A stretch of DNA of 64,000 bases from Firmicutes bacterium UBA1702 (lineage in GTDB: Bacteria > Bacillota > Clostridia > Peptostreptococcales > Anaerovoracaceae): contig DCJK01000016.1 in the NCBI GenBank assembly GCA_002320005.1, positions 1 to 64,000 on the forward strand, read 5' to 3'. Positions 42,365 to 51,131 of this stretch are shown here, piece by piece (the stretch's first letter is position 1; each line of letters begins with the position of its first letter). Made by a program: the position numbers and the translations under genes. The notes beneath the pieces were generated by a model. The model had not been told where the DNA came from. It ran no database searches and saw only the letters and a program-made list of their open reading frames with translations.

Positions 42365-42927
42365 AATACACCCCTTTTTTTATGTTCTTTTGTAAATCCG
42401 TAAGAAACCTCTATGACGCTGCTACATATGCCGGTCAGGGTCCGGTCAAGGAGCGCCAGCCCGCGGCGATATGCCTCTGTCAGAGGGTCATAGATAAAAG
42501 CGTCTGAATATATGTAGTCTGAAACGAAGACTGTATTGCCTGTAAGTCGGGCAAAGGCTGCCAGCTGTTTTGCCAGTCTTTCGGGGGCTTCCATGTCGGG
42601 CGATCCGTCCGGAGGAAACATCTCGTTGGAAAGCAGTGCCGTAACGCTGTCCAGCAGAAAAACGCCTGAAGCCGATACTGCATTTCCGGAAAGAGTTCTG
42701 CTGCTGAGGCAGGCGCAGATGTCGGTGCCCTGCTCTATAGTGTCAAAGCCCCAACCATCTCTTTCGGAAAGATGTCTTTTTATGCGTGCCCGGTCTTCGT
42801 CGTCGACGGGTATCATAGTGGCCAGATAGTATAGAGGCAGATCTTGCTCCGCAGCCATTTCACGCGCCAGCTTCTGAGCATGAAATGACTTGCCGTTCTT
42901 ACAGCCTCCGCTTATAAAAACATTCAT
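42361..42927 (-). CDS. cobU: Bifunctional adenosylcobinamide kinase/guanylyltransferase
   Basis: An enzyme of 188 residues that phosphorylates adenosylcobinamide and adds GMP. The P-loop is FISGGCKNGKSFHAQ, followed by TMIPVDDEDRARIKRHLSER with the guanylylated His. ATG 42927 is preferred to longer in-frame starts because it overlaps the cobT stop in TAATG form and follows GAAAGGAA. The C-terminal end differs from the usual EVYLV..G..LK motif, ending EVSYGFTKEHK, so it may be more distantly related. Confidence 0.82.
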   Translation of the reverse strand: MNVFISGGCKNGKSFHAQKLAREMAAEQDLPLYYLATMIPVDDEDRARIKRHLSERDGWGFDTIEQGTDICACLSSRTLSGNAVSASGVFLLDSVTALLSNEMFPPDGSPDMEAPERLAKQLAAFARLTGNTVFVSDYIYSDAFIYDPLTEAYRRGLALLDRTLTGICSSVIEVSYGFTKEHKKRGVL

Positions 42928-44057
42928 TAAAAGAAATTTCCTTTCTCCGCTTCGGCAAGATAATCTGCGTCTATGGCGCCTTCTGCAAAGGTGGCCATTC
43001 CGTTCATGCAGGCACAAGCCGTTTCGATTATGTTGAAGCTTATCGGGCAGCCGCTGCCTTCACCCAGGCGCATGCCAAGATCAAAGTACGGACGTATTCC
43101 TATTGCATCTACGGCTATTTTGTAACCCTGTTCCTTTGAGAGATGAGAGCCGAAGAGAAAATTCAGTGTGTTAGGGGCAAGGCGGACTGCTGCCAGTGCG
43201 GCAACAGCGGAAATATAACCGTCCACTACTACCGGAATGCGATAGTATGCCGCACCCAAAAATACTCCTGTCATTGCACATATATCAAAGCCGCCCACTC
43301 TGGCAAGGATGCCCACGATATCTTCTCCGATGCAGCCGGCAGCTGCCTCGGTTACGATCCTGATTTTTTTAGCAAGGCCTTCGTCGTTGAGACCGCCGCC
43401 TCGACCTACAACTGAATCCCCGCTTTTCCCGGTTATGGCTGACAGAACGCAGGCGCTGGTGGTGGTGTTACCTATGCCCATCTCACCTACACCGAGAATA
43501 TGGTAGCCGCAGTCTTTTACGGCTTTTGCCGCGTCGAGACCGCAGTAAATGGCTTCAAGAGCCTGTTCCCTTGTCATGGCAGGCTCCTTGGCCAGGTTTC
43601 GGGTTCCGTCTCCCAGGTGCTTTCTGAATATTTTGTTAGTAAGTCTTCCGTTTTCCGTCATGGAATCTGTATAGAGAACTTCCGGAACAGGAAGCTTTAT
43701 TCCCATGTCAACCACCAGAAGATCTATGTCGAAGTGCTTTGCCATGGAACTTACGCCCGTAAGGCGTCTTGTAAAATTGACAGTTTGTGACAGAGTGACG
43801 GACTGTGGGGCAGAAGCTACGCCTTCTTCGACTACGCCGTTATCGGCAGACATTATTACGATAGCTTTCTTTTCTATGGTATTTTTCACTTTGCCTGTTA
43901 TTCCTGCCATCTGAATAGAGATGTCTTCAAGGGTTCCAAGGGCGCCGGTAGGCTTTGCCAGAACTTTCTGCCTTTCCCGGGCAAGATTAACGGCATCGGA
44001 ATCCGGAATACCGGCAGCAGATATTGTTTCAAGTACTTCTTTCAAACGAGTTTCCAT
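42927..44057 (-). CDS. cobT: Nicotinate-nucleotide-dimethylbenzimidazole phosphoribosyltransferase
   Basis: A 376-residue CobT that makes alpha-ribazole phosphate from the lower-ligand base. Typical are the glycine-rich GEMGIGNTTTSACVL segment (about residue 173) and LGEGSGCPI near the C-terminus with the catalytic Glu. ATG 44057 with AAGGGAG is chosen; longer in-frame starts lack a site and overlap the upstream gene. The encoding of cobT, cobU and cobS suggests the cell salvages cobinamide rather than depending on finished B12. Confidence 0.9.
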   Translation of the reverse strand: METRLKEVLETISAAGIPDSDAVNLARERQKVLAKPTGALGTLEDISIQMAGITGKVKNTIEKKAIVIMSADNGVVEEGVASAPQSVTLSQTVNFTRRLTGVSSMAKHFDIDLLVVDMGIKLPVPEVLYTDSMTENGRLTNKIFRKHLGDGTRNLAKEPAMTREQALEAIYCGLDAAKAVKDCGYHILGVGEMGIGNTTTSACVLSAITGKSGDSVVGRGGGLNDEGLAKKIRIVTEAAAGCIGEDIVGILARVGGFDICAMTGVFLGAAYYRIPVVVDGYISAVAALAAVRLAPNTLNFLFGSHLSKEQGYKIAVDAIGIRPYFDLGMRLGEGSGCPISFNIIETACACMNGMATFAEGAIDADYLAEAEKGNFF

Positions 44058-44079
44058 AATTTTCTCCCTTATGTGATGA

Positions 44080-44856
44080 TTATATGTATTTATGTTTCTT
44101 AAGCCAGGCAAGACATTCTGCACATTGGCGGGCTTCAACCGTAAAAGTGAGATTGCCGCGGCAATTTTTTTCTATGGTATCAAGAAGGTGTTTCATGTCA
44201 ATGGTACCCTCATCGAAGCTGCTGTGAGAGTCGCTGTACCCATCATTGTTATGAAGATGGAAATGCCTGATATAAGGTGAAAGTACGCGAACCCAGTCAT
44301 CTATGGAGACGCCGGCAGAAGTCATGGCGTTGGCATGACCTGTGTCAAGACATATGCCTATGCGAGAATCCTTTATACGGCTCATCATATCAGCCAGCAT
44401 GAAGGGCTCATCTTCCAGCACGTTCTCTATACATATATTGAAATCAACAGGCTTGTCAGCCATAAAGGCCTCCCAGAACATGGCCCCCTTTTCGACCTGC
44501 CATTCTTTGAAATATATAAAGGGCATCCAGCCGTTATGAACAATCATACGACTGACACCGAGAGCTCGGCATACTTCGTAGGCCTCTTCCAGACGATCTG
44601 CGGCCATCCGGCGCGCTCTGTAATCTATGGCAGCCGGGCATATTTCCGTGAAAGGCCCATGGACAAGAGCACGGGAAGTTCCGGCAGTTTCCAGATCTTT
44701 TCGCATTTCCGTTAGAAGATTATTTCTGTTGGAAGAATCAAGAGCTTCAGATATGCAGGTGTGATTGAATTCAAGACCGCACCCGTAGAGCCGGGCCGTT
44801 TCAAGAGCATTATCCTCAAAAGTCGCAATATACAGATTATCTTTTATATTTAACAT
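44080..44856 (-). CDS. Sugar phosphate isomerase/epimerase-like TIM-barrel protein
   Basis: A 258-residue AP-endonuclease-2-like TIM barrel. Metal-site segments are HGPFTEICP, HNGWMPF, ICIENVLEDEPF, GICLDTGHANA and HFHLHNNDGYSDSHSSFDEG. Glu, Asp and His ligands are all present, so it should be active as an isomerase, epimerase or related lyase. It is the first gene of the cobalamin salvage run, 22 bases before cobT. A link to lower-ligand or sugar metabolism is possible but only positional. An extended -10 (TGTTATAAT, minus strand, near 44882-44890) precedes it. Confidence 0.72.
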   Translation of the reverse strand: MLNIKDNLYIATFEDNALETARLYGCGLEFNHTCISEALDSSNRNNLLTEMRKDLETAGTSRALVHGPFTEICPAAIDYRARRMAADRLEEAYEVCRALGVSRMIVHNGWMPFIYFKEWQVEKGAMFWEAFMADKPVDFNICIENVLEDEPFMLADMMSRIKDSRIGICLDTGHANAMTSAGVSIDDWVRVLSPYIRHFHLHNNDGYSDSHSSFDEGTIDMKHLLDTIEKNCRGNLTFTVEARQCAECLAWLKKHKYI

Positions 44857-45000
44857 ATTAAATCCTTTCTGCTAAGTATTCATTATAACACAGAAAGCAG
44901 TAAAAAAAAAGAGTATGCGGTGTGCCGGCGGTGTTGCACAGACGAATATTTTTTGATAAAATTAAACCGTGGCTTAATAATTTAAGGAAGAGGAAAAATT

Positions 45001-45915
45001 ATGAGCAAAAAAATGCAAAGCAACATCTTGCTGCTGCTGACTGCCATCATCTGGGGTTCAGCATTCGTAGCACAAAAAAGCGGAATGGATTATGTGGAGC
45101 CATTCACTTTTAACGGTATCAGAACCTTCATCGGAGGTCTGGTGCTGATTCCGGTGATTTTCTTTATGGAAAAAAAGAATCCGCCGGAAGAAATAAGTAG
45201 AGAAGAAAAAACAAAGAAAAACAAGGAGCTTCTCATAGGCGGCATCTGCTGCGGACTGGCGCTCTTTGCGGCAAGTTCTCTGCAGCAGTTCGGCGTAAGC
45301 TATACCACAGCCGGAAAGGCAGGCTTCATCACAACACTCTATGTGGTCTTTGTTCCTATCATAAGCGTGCTTCTGAGGAAAAAAGTAAGACCTATAATGT
45401 GGCTGTGTGTCGCCATGGGGGCGGTAGGTCTGTATCTGTTATGTATGACAGATGCTTCTTTCAGACTGACTTTCGGAGACACTCTGGTTCTGCTCTGTGC
45501 AGTGGCCTTTGCCGTACATATTCTTACCGTGGATCACTTTTCACCTAAGATGGACGGAATAAAACTTTCCTGCATCCAGTTTCTGACAGTGGGAATTGTA
45601 AGTATGGTATGCATGTTCATATTTGAGCACCCGGACATCCACGCCATACTTGACTGTGCGGTGCCGCTTCTGTATGCCGGCGTGCTTTCCTGCGGACTGG
45701 GATTTACATTCCAGGTAGTAGCGCAGAAACATGCAGAGCCTACTGTTGCATCTCTGCTGATGAGTCTGGAATCGGTGTTTGCCGTCGTATTCGGGGCATT
45801 ACTGCTTCATGAGACGATGTCAATGAGAGAACTTTCGGGATGCCTGATAATATTCATAGCAGTAATAATTTCTCAGCTTCCTGAGAAAAAACCACAGAAA
45901 GAAGGCGAGGCATAA
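45001..45915 (+). CDS. DMT-superfamily (EamA) transporter
   Basis: A 304-residue membrane protein with ten predicted helices in two EamA repeats. The opening LLTAIIWGSAFVAQKSGM and the end of the second repeat VASLLMSLESVFAVVFGALL are characteristic of EamA exporters. These often export amino acids or metabolites; the substrate is unknown. The HD-domain gene starts on the next base after its stop. Confidence 0.85.
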   Translation: MSKKMQSNILLLLTAIIWGSAFVAQKSGMDYVEPFTFNGIRTFIGGLVLIPVIFFMEKKNPPEEISREEKTKKNKELLIGGICCGLALFAASSLQQFGVSYTTAGKAGFITTLYVVFVPIISVLLRKKVRPIMWLCVAMGAVGLYLLCMTDASFRLTFGDTLVLLCAVAFAVHILTVDHFSPKMDGIKLSCIQFLTVGIVSMVCMFIFEHPDIHAILDCAVPLLYAGVLSCGLGFTFQVVAQKHAEPTVASLLMSLESVFAVVFGALLLHETMSMRELSGCLIIFIAVIISQLPEKKPQKEGEA

Positions 45916-46467
45916 ATGATTGGCAGAGAAGAAGCTTTTGAACTGCTGAAAAAATATAATAAAGACGAATTTCATATTCATCATGGCAAAATGGTGGAAG
46001 GGACAATGAGATACTTTGCCGGGAAACTGGGATACAGCGACGAAGTAGAGTTCTGGGGAATAGTAGGCTTGCTCCATGACATCGACTTTGAGATGTGGCC
46101 GGATGAGCATTGCAAGAAAGCACCTGAACTGCTTAGAGAGGCCGGAGTGGATGAGAGAACCATACATGCGGTAGTTTCTCACGGCTATGGACTGTGTGTG
46201 GATGTTGAGCCGGAGCACGAGATGGAAAAAGTGCTTTTTGCCTGCGATGAACTGACAGGGCTCATCGGAGCAGCTGCGTTGATGAGACCTTCCAAAAGCT
46301 GCAAAGATATGGAACTCAAGTCACTTAAAAAGAAATTCAAGGACAAGAGATTTGCAGCCGGCTGTGACAGAGATGTAATAACAAAGGGAGCTCAGATGCT
46401 CGGGTGGGAGCTGGATGAGCTGCTGGGCGAAACTCTTGAGGCCATGAAAACCTGCGAGGAAGCTTGA
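45916..46467 (+). CDS. HD-domain hydrolase
   Basis: A 183-residue protein with metal-binding HD motif in GLLHDIDFEMWPDEH (about residues 54-68) and an earlier HHGKMVEG His region; AVVSHGYG supplies another His. This subgroup is found widely in clostridia without a known substrate. It is immediately behind the EamA transporter and ahead of a strong terminator. Confidence 0.75.
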   Translation: MIGREEAFELLKKYNKDEFHIHHGKMVEGTMRYFAGKLGYSDEVEFWGIVGLLHDIDFEMWPDEHCKKAPELLREAGVDERTIHAVVSHGYGLCVDVEPEHEMEKVLFACDELTGLIGAAALMRPSKSCKDMELKSLKKKFKDKRFAAGCDRDVITKGAQMLGWELDELLGETLEAMKTCEEA

Positions 46468-46492
46468 CGGAATTAAGTACTATAAAAACAAT

Positions 46493-46525
46493 AAAAGCGA
46501 ACCTTATTTTGCGAGGTTCGCTTTT
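46493..46525 (+). terminator. Terminator after the HD gene
   Basis: AAAAGCGAACCT (46493-46504) pairs with AGGTTCGCTTTT (46514-46525), followed by more T. Confidence 0.9.
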
Positions 46526-46692
46526 TTGTTCGTGAAACATAAGGATAAGTTCATAAATATGCAAAATATCAAAAAATATTTCACGATAATCCGTATAAAA
46601 TGTTGCAAAAAACCTACAAAGGTGGTATAAATTTTATGTCTTATTTTTTGGTATTATTGAGGAATTATTTTGGAGAAAGGAAAGCAAAGATA

Positions 46693-48096
46693 ATGGACAA
46701 GTTTTTCAAAATCTCTGAGCATGGCTCAACGGTAAAGACAGAAATCATTGCAGGTCTTACCACATTCTTCGCAATGGCATATATTGTGTTTGTAAACCCT
46801 AACCAGGTAACGGGATTTACCGAAGGTCTGGGCAACATATGGAATGCTGTATATGTAGCATCGATTTTAGCAGCAACAATCGGTACACTGCTCATGGCCC
46901 TTTATGCAAAGAAGCCTTTTGCACAGGCTTGCGGAATGGGTCTCAACTCATTCTTCTTCGTAAGTTTCATACTGCCGCAGGTAATTGCCGGAGGCGATTG
47001 CGTTCAGGGATATCAGGCAGGTCTGGTAATCATTCTGATTTCCGGTATCATTTTTATGGTACTTTCCCTGACCGGAGCAAGACAGTACATAGCAAAAGCT
47101 ATGCCTGAATGTCTCAAAAAGGCTATCCCTGCAGGTATCGGTTTATTCATAGCTTTCATCGGATTCCAGAATGTAGGAATTATTCAGGCAAATCCGTATA
47201 CTCTGACTCAGTTTGTAGATATCCACGGAGCAATCAACGGAGATGGCATAATGACCGTTATGCCTGCAATACTGGCTCTCGTGGGATTCCTTATCATTGT
47301 AATTCTGCAGAAACTTAATGTGAAGGGAAACGTAATAATCGGAATCCTGGCAACAAGTGTTATATATTACATAGTTACAGGTACAGTGCCTTCATTTGAT
47401 ATCGGACAGATCGGACAGTCATTCAAGGATTTCACAGAAGTCGGTGTAGTAGGTGTGTTCAAGGCTTCTTCCTGGTCCCATGCTTTCAGTGCGGAATTTG
47501 TAGGCGGCGTGTTTAGTGCAATAATGTACATCATCACCTTCTGCCTTGTAGACATGTTTGATACAATCGGAACTCTTTACGGAACCGCTTCACAGGCCGG
47601 AATGCTTGATGAAAACGGCGACCCTGAAGATCTGGACAAGTGCATGACTTGCGACTCAGTTGCAACTGTTGCCGGTGCTGTTTTAGGTACTTCAACATGC
47701 ACAACTTTCGTTGAATCCGCTTCCGGAGTTGCTGCAGGCGGAAGAACCGGTCTCACCAGCCTGGTGGTTTCCATCTGTTTCTTCATCTGCCTGTTCCTGT
47801 CACCGCTTGCAAGTATAGTTCCTTCATGCGCAACTGCACCTGCTCTTGTTTACGTAGGTGTTCTGATGCTTGGAAACTTCAAAAAGGTTGACATGTCAGA
47901 TATCAGATCCGCAGCTCCTGCATTCCTGACTCTGATAATGATGCCGCTGTCATATTCCATCGCCAACGGTATAGGAATCGGTTCAATAGCATACACTCTT
48001 ATCACTCTTTTCACAGGAAAGTTTGAGAAGAAAGACATAATGGTAGCTGTAATCGGCGTGCTCTTCTGCCTGAAATTCGTATTCATCACCATGTAA
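46693..48096 (+). CDS. NCS2-family purine (hypoxanthine/guanine/adenine) permease
   Basis: A 467-residue permease with about 12-14 helices of the AzgA/PbuG branch. Typical segments are the opening TEIIAGLTTFFAMAYIVFVN and VDMFDTIGTLYGTASQAG, with the loop SATTCTTFVES region present as STCTTFVESASGVAAGGRTG. ATG 46693 is chosen because GGAGAAAGGA precedes it; a 31-codon upstream extension is not needed by the family. It is followed by a phosphoribosyltransferase gene, pointing to purine salvage. No purine riboswitch is seen in the leader. Confidence 0.87.
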   Translation: MDKFFKISEHGSTVKTEIIAGLTTFFAMAYIVFVNPNQVTGFTEGLGNIWNAVYVASILAATIGTLLMALYAKKPFAQACGMGLNSFFFVSFILPQVIAGGDCVQGYQAGLVIILISGIIFMVLSLTGARQYIAKAMPECLKKAIPAGIGLFIAFIGFQNVGIIQANPYTLTQFVDIHGAINGDGIMTVMPAILALVGFLIIVILQKLNVKGNVIIGILATSVIYYIVTGTVPSFDIGQIGQSFKDFTEVGVVGVFKASSWSHAFSAEFVGGVFSAIMYIITFCLVDMFDTIGTLYGTASQAGMLDENGDPEDLDKCMTCDSVATVAGAVLGTSTCTTFVESASGVAAGGRTGLTSLVVSICFFICLFLSPLASIVPSCATAPALVYVGVLMLGNFKKVDMSDIRSAAPAFLTLIMMPLSYSIANGIGIGSIAYTLITLFTGKFEKKDIMVAVIGVLFCLKFVFITM

Positions 48097-48156
48097 TACA
48101 AGGTCAGAAAAGAGATAAAAAACGAAAAGTCACGGCTTGACGAAATATTATAAAAT

Positions 48157-48189
48157 GCTCCGGACCCTTTTTGGAACCGGAGCTTTTTT
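48157..48189 (+). terminator. Terminator after the purine permease
   Basis: GCTCCGG (48157-48163) pairs with CCGGAGC (48177-48183), followed by a T-run. Confidence 0.85.
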
Positions 48190-48325
48190 ATCTCCTGATT
48201 CCGCAGGACATGCAGAAAATCCGGACTGCAGAGGTATTGAAACAAAGAGAAATTCTTGCAAGGGAAGCGGCAAAGGAGTATAATCAAAATGTACTATTTC
48301 TTTAGTGAAGAAAGGAAGCAAATAT

Positions 48326-48877
48326 ATGTTTTACGAAATGACCATAGCAGGATTAAAGAGACAGCTGCCTTTGTGCAAAGTTACGGATGATTTATATATC
48401 GGAGCATTTATTATGTTCAGTGATGTTGAAATAACTACTGCGTCAGCAAGAGAACTTCTTAAAAAGGCGCCGGAATTTGATATTATGATTACAGCTGAGT
48501 CCAAGGGAATTCCTCTTGTTTACGAAATGGCGCGTCAGGCAGGCGTCAATGACTACATAGTTGCACGAAAAGGTCCTAAGCTGTACATGAAGGATATAAT
48601 AACTACAGAAGTTGATTCCATTACTACCGATCACATACAGACTCTTTGCATAGGGAAAAAAGAGGCCGATCAGATGAGAGGAAAAAGAGTTCTCATAGTC
48701 GATGATGTTATCAGCACCGGTGAATCCCTCAAATCAATAGAAACTCTGGTAAACCAGGTAGGAGGAAACATCGTGGGCCGCATGACTGTTCTTGCCGAGG
48801 GAGAGGCTGCAGACAGGGATGACATTATATTCCTCGAAAAACTTCCTGTATTTAATCCTGACGGCAGCATAAAATAA
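48326..48877 (+). CDS. Purine phosphoribosyltransferase (adenine/xanthine PRT-like)
   Basis: A 183-residue type I PRTase. The PRPP loop is VLIVDDVISTGESL (about residues 119-132), and TAESKGIPLVYEMAR is the Apt/Xpt-like N-terminal region. It would turn a free purine base into its nucleotide. ATG 48326 is selected for the GAAAGGAAG site before it. The purine permease upstream supports salvage. Adenine or xanthine preference is not decided. Confidence 0.82.
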   Translation: MFYEMTIAGLKRQLPLCKVTDDLYIGAFIMFSDVEITTASARELLKKAPEFDIMITAESKGIPLVYEMARQAGVNDYIVARKGPKLYMKDIITTEVDSITTDHIQTLCIGKKEADQMRGKRVLIVDDVISTGESLKSIETLVNQVGGNIVGRMTVLAEGEAADRDDIIFLEKLPVFNPDGSIK

Positions 48878-48881
48878 ACGA

Positions 48882-49187
48882 ATGAAAAGAATTTTACTTG
48901 TGCCTGATGAACCGTTTTATAACTATGTGGATATTGTCGTGATGGATTTTCCCAAAGGGGAAGAGGAGCCTCCACGGCAGCGTTGCAAGGTGACTGCAGA
49001 CTTTGGACCGTACGATGTGAAGCAGCTTAAAATGCGCGGACTTGATCTCGACGGAGCTATGGAGTACTACCGGCAGCACCTGTATGACGTTGTGAGATTC
49101 CATATTTCCCAGGACTGGGAGTGTGTCGGCGGCATGGATAAGGTGATGGACATCATAGAAAAGCACATCAGGACATATTATCAATAA
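48882..49187 (+). CDS. Conserved-looking small protein of unknown function
   Basis: A 101-residue protein with no recognised domain. It has an acidic, proline-containing patch (DFPKGEEEPPRQR) and ends in an amphipathic helix. It starts five bases after the PRT stop and is closed by a terminator, so it is probably co-transcribed with it. The distribution of charged residues and absence of signal peptide suggest a soluble cytoplasmic protein. Confidence 0.5.
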   Translation: MKRILLVPDEPFYNYVDIVVMDFPKGEEEPPRQRCKVTADFGPYDVKQLKMRGLDLDGAMEYYRQHLYDVVRFHISQDWECVGGMDKVMDIIEKHIRTYYQ

Positions 49188-49205
49188 TAATATTCAAAAA
49201 AAATC

Positions 49206-49244
49206 GGGACAGCTGAATAGCTTTCAGCTGTCCCTCTCTTTTTA
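49206..49244 (+). terminator. Terminator after the small unknown gene
   Basis: GGGACAGCTGAA (49206-49217) pairs perfectly with TTCAGCTGTCCC (49223-49234), followed by a T-rich run. It may also serve bioY from the other strand. Confidence 0.9.
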
Positions 49245-49297
49245 TTAAGCATTATTAAACAAGACAATCTTTCAGTTACAGTGATATGCTGCTGTTA

Positions 49298-49879
49298 TCA
49301 GTTCCGGAGATCTCGGACAGGGAGCTTCCTTACAAGCAAGGCTACGGCCGCTATTTTAACGGCATCTCCCGGCAGGAAAGGAAAAATGCATGCCAGGAAT
49401 CCTGCCCAGAGGGATGATTTTGTTACAATCATATACCAGATAAGCCCCAGACCGTAGCAGCAGGCAAGGCCGCAGAGCATCAGCAGAACATTTCCCAAGA
49501 TTCCACCGGCCTTGCTGACGGAGGAAAGCTTCTTGGACTGCAGACCGCAGATAACAGCGCACACAGCGTAACCTGCAATAAATCCGCCGGTCGGTCCCAC
49601 AAGTTTTTCCAGGCCTCCGGTGAAACCTGCAAAGACAGGGAGGCCGATAGCCCCCAGAAGTATGTATATAACCTGACTCATGAGACCATACCTGCTGCCC
49701 AGAAGAAGTCCTGCCATATATGGACCTATGAGAGCCAGGTTTATGGGAACCGGAGTAAAAAACAGGTTTATATTTATCCATGAGCATACGGCAGTCAGAG
49801 CAGCAAAAATTCCTGCCAGTATGAGTTTTTTTGTTTTAAGAGATTTATCTTTGGAAGTATTTGATTCTATATTGTTCAT
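49298..49879 (-). CDS. bioY: Biotin transporter substrate-binding membrane protein
   Basis: A 193-residue S component of an ECF-type biotin uptake system, with six helices. Segments ALTAVCSWININLFFTPVP and LLGAIGLPVFAGFTGGLEKLVGPTGGFI are characteristic of BioY. It follows birA by seven bases on the minus strand, an arrangement that ties biotin import to biotin ligase/repressor synthesis. The ECF energising module is not in the window. Confidence 0.93.
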   Translation of the reverse strand: MNNIESNTSKDKSLKTKKLILAGIFAALTAVCSWININLFFTPVPINLALIGPYMAGLLLGSRYGLMSQVIYILLGAIGLPVFAGFTGGLEKLVGPTGGFIAGYAVCAVICGLQSKKLSSVSKAGGILGNVLLMLCGLACCYGLGLIWYMIVTKSSLWAGFLACIFPFLPGDAVKIAAVALLVRKLPVRDLRN

Positions 49880-49886
49880 ATTATTG

Positions 49887-50882
49887 CTATATATCCTTTC
49901 TGATGGTTACTTCACCGCTGGTGATGGTTTCCATCTGGCGGGAGCGGCGTCCCTCCATATATTCAACGATAAGACCGCCGTTTTCGTCTATGTCGATAGC
50001 ACGAGCTCTGACACCCTTTCCGCCATGCTCGGGCATATCGCTGTAGGAGGTGCCATAAAGCAGAATCTGCTGCCCCAGAATCATAGAGCGGGAACGGTAC
50101 TCTCTCAGAAGCTTCTTTTTGTCAAAGTTATTGAGCATGTCAAAGAAATTGTTGACTATGGAAGCCGCCAGAGCCATGCGATTAAAATCCTTGGGAGCAT
50201 CTTTTATATATGTGGCGCTGCCGGCTATATCTTCCGGGAAATTCTGCTCAAAGCAGTTTACGCCTATTCCGACGATTATACGGCTTATATTGCCTGTCTC
50301 GAAATTTGTCTCAGCTTCAGTGAGGATTCCGCACACCTTTCTGCCGTGGAGATACACATCATTAACCCACTTGATTTTCGGACCGAGTCCTGTGACTTCC
50401 TGGAAAGCACGGCATACAGCCAAGGCAGAAACTGCGGTGACAAGCATGGATTTGTCCAGACTGAAATCCGGACAGAAGGCTATGGTCATATAAAGCCCTT
50501 TCGAAGGAGGTGAATAAAAGCTCCTTCCCATGCGGCCGCGGCCTTTTGTCTGTTCATTGGCTATTATTATATTTGGAATGGTCACATCACCCAAGGTCTT
50601 TGCATAGTTGTTGGTGGAATCTACTGAGTCAAGTATATGAACCTTGCAAGGAATATTTACTGCATCTCTGATGCAGGAGGCAGAAAGCACATCCCCCTTT
50701 TGAACCAGGCGATAGCCCACACCGGCTCTGGATTCTATTTCGAAGCCCTCATCCTGCAGTTTACCGATGGCCTTCCATATTGAGTTGCGAGAAAGCCCCA
50801 GAGTGGATGCCAGTTCCTGTCCGGATATATATTCTGCGTCTCTGCCATGTAAAATTTCTAAAATCTGTGACTTGGTTGACAT
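49887..50882 (-). CDS. birA: Biotin-protein ligase / biotin operon repressor
   Basis: A 331-residue bifunctional BirA. The N-terminal helix-turn-helix (GQELASTLGLSRNSIWKAIG, about 20-39) marks it as a repressor type. The catalytic segment GRGRMGRSFYSPPSKGLYM (about 116-134), KWVNDVYL and VGIGVNC complete the biotinyl ligase domain. It attaches biotin to carboxylases and likely represses its own birA-bioY unit when biotin is plentiful. Strong GAGGAGG site. Confidence 0.92.
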   Translation of the reverse strand: MSTKSQILEILHGRDAEYISGQELASTLGLSRNSIWKAIGKLQDEGFEIESRAGVGYRLVQKGDVLSASCIRDAVNIPCKVHILDSVDSTNNYAKTLGDVTIPNIIIANEQTKGRGRMGRSFYSPPSKGLYMTIAFCPDFSLDKSMLVTAVSALAVCRAFQEVTGLGPKIKWVNDVYLHGRKVCGILTEAETNFETGNISRIIVGIGVNCFEQNFPEDIAGSATYIKDAPKDFNRMALAASIVNNFFDMLNNFDKKKLLREYRSRSMILGQQILLYGTSYSDMPEHGGKGVRARAIDIDENGGLIVEYMEGRRSRQMETITSGEVTIRKDI

Positions 50883-50911
50883 GATTGCCTCCTCATTAAA
50901 AGTATAGTAAC

Positions 50912-50965
50912 AGTATAACTGCGACAGAAAAAGATGTCAACCGATATTTTTCGACAAGGTGACAA
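50912..50965 (-). promoter_or_regulatory. birA promoter and possible BirA operator
   Basis: On the minus strand, TTGACA (reverse complement at 50935-50940), 17 bases, then TATACT (50912-50917) form a strong promoter. TGTCAACC (50935-50942) and GGTGACAA (50958-50965), separated by 15 bases, loosely match the BirA half-site pair TTGTNAACC-N15-GGTTNACAA. The left half overlaps the -35 box. The match is imperfect, so it is tentative. Confidence 0.5.
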
Positions 50966-51131
50966 CGTAAAGCTTTCACTGAACATCACTATAAGGACAT
51001 AAAAAAATGCTAAAGTTGCAGATAAAGCCATTGAAGGCATGTAAAAAATTAACACAAAGCTTTATTGTGAAGAAAAATCATGATATAATATAAAAGCTTA
51101 TATTCATTATAAAAATGAGGGGAGTATTTTG

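Noticed and set aside
44857..45000. Cobalamin riboswitch before the cob operon
   Set aside because: The gap is too short on the minus-strand side and no B12-box-like sequence was seen.
46526..46692. Purine riboswitch before the NCS2 permease
   Set aside because: The conserved purine-aptamer core and loop sequences were not found; only AT-rich DNA with weak promoter-like boxes is visible.
46600..46692. Longer N-terminus for the purine permease
   Set aside because: The extra 31 codons have no ribosome binding site as good as that before 46693 and are not part of the family.
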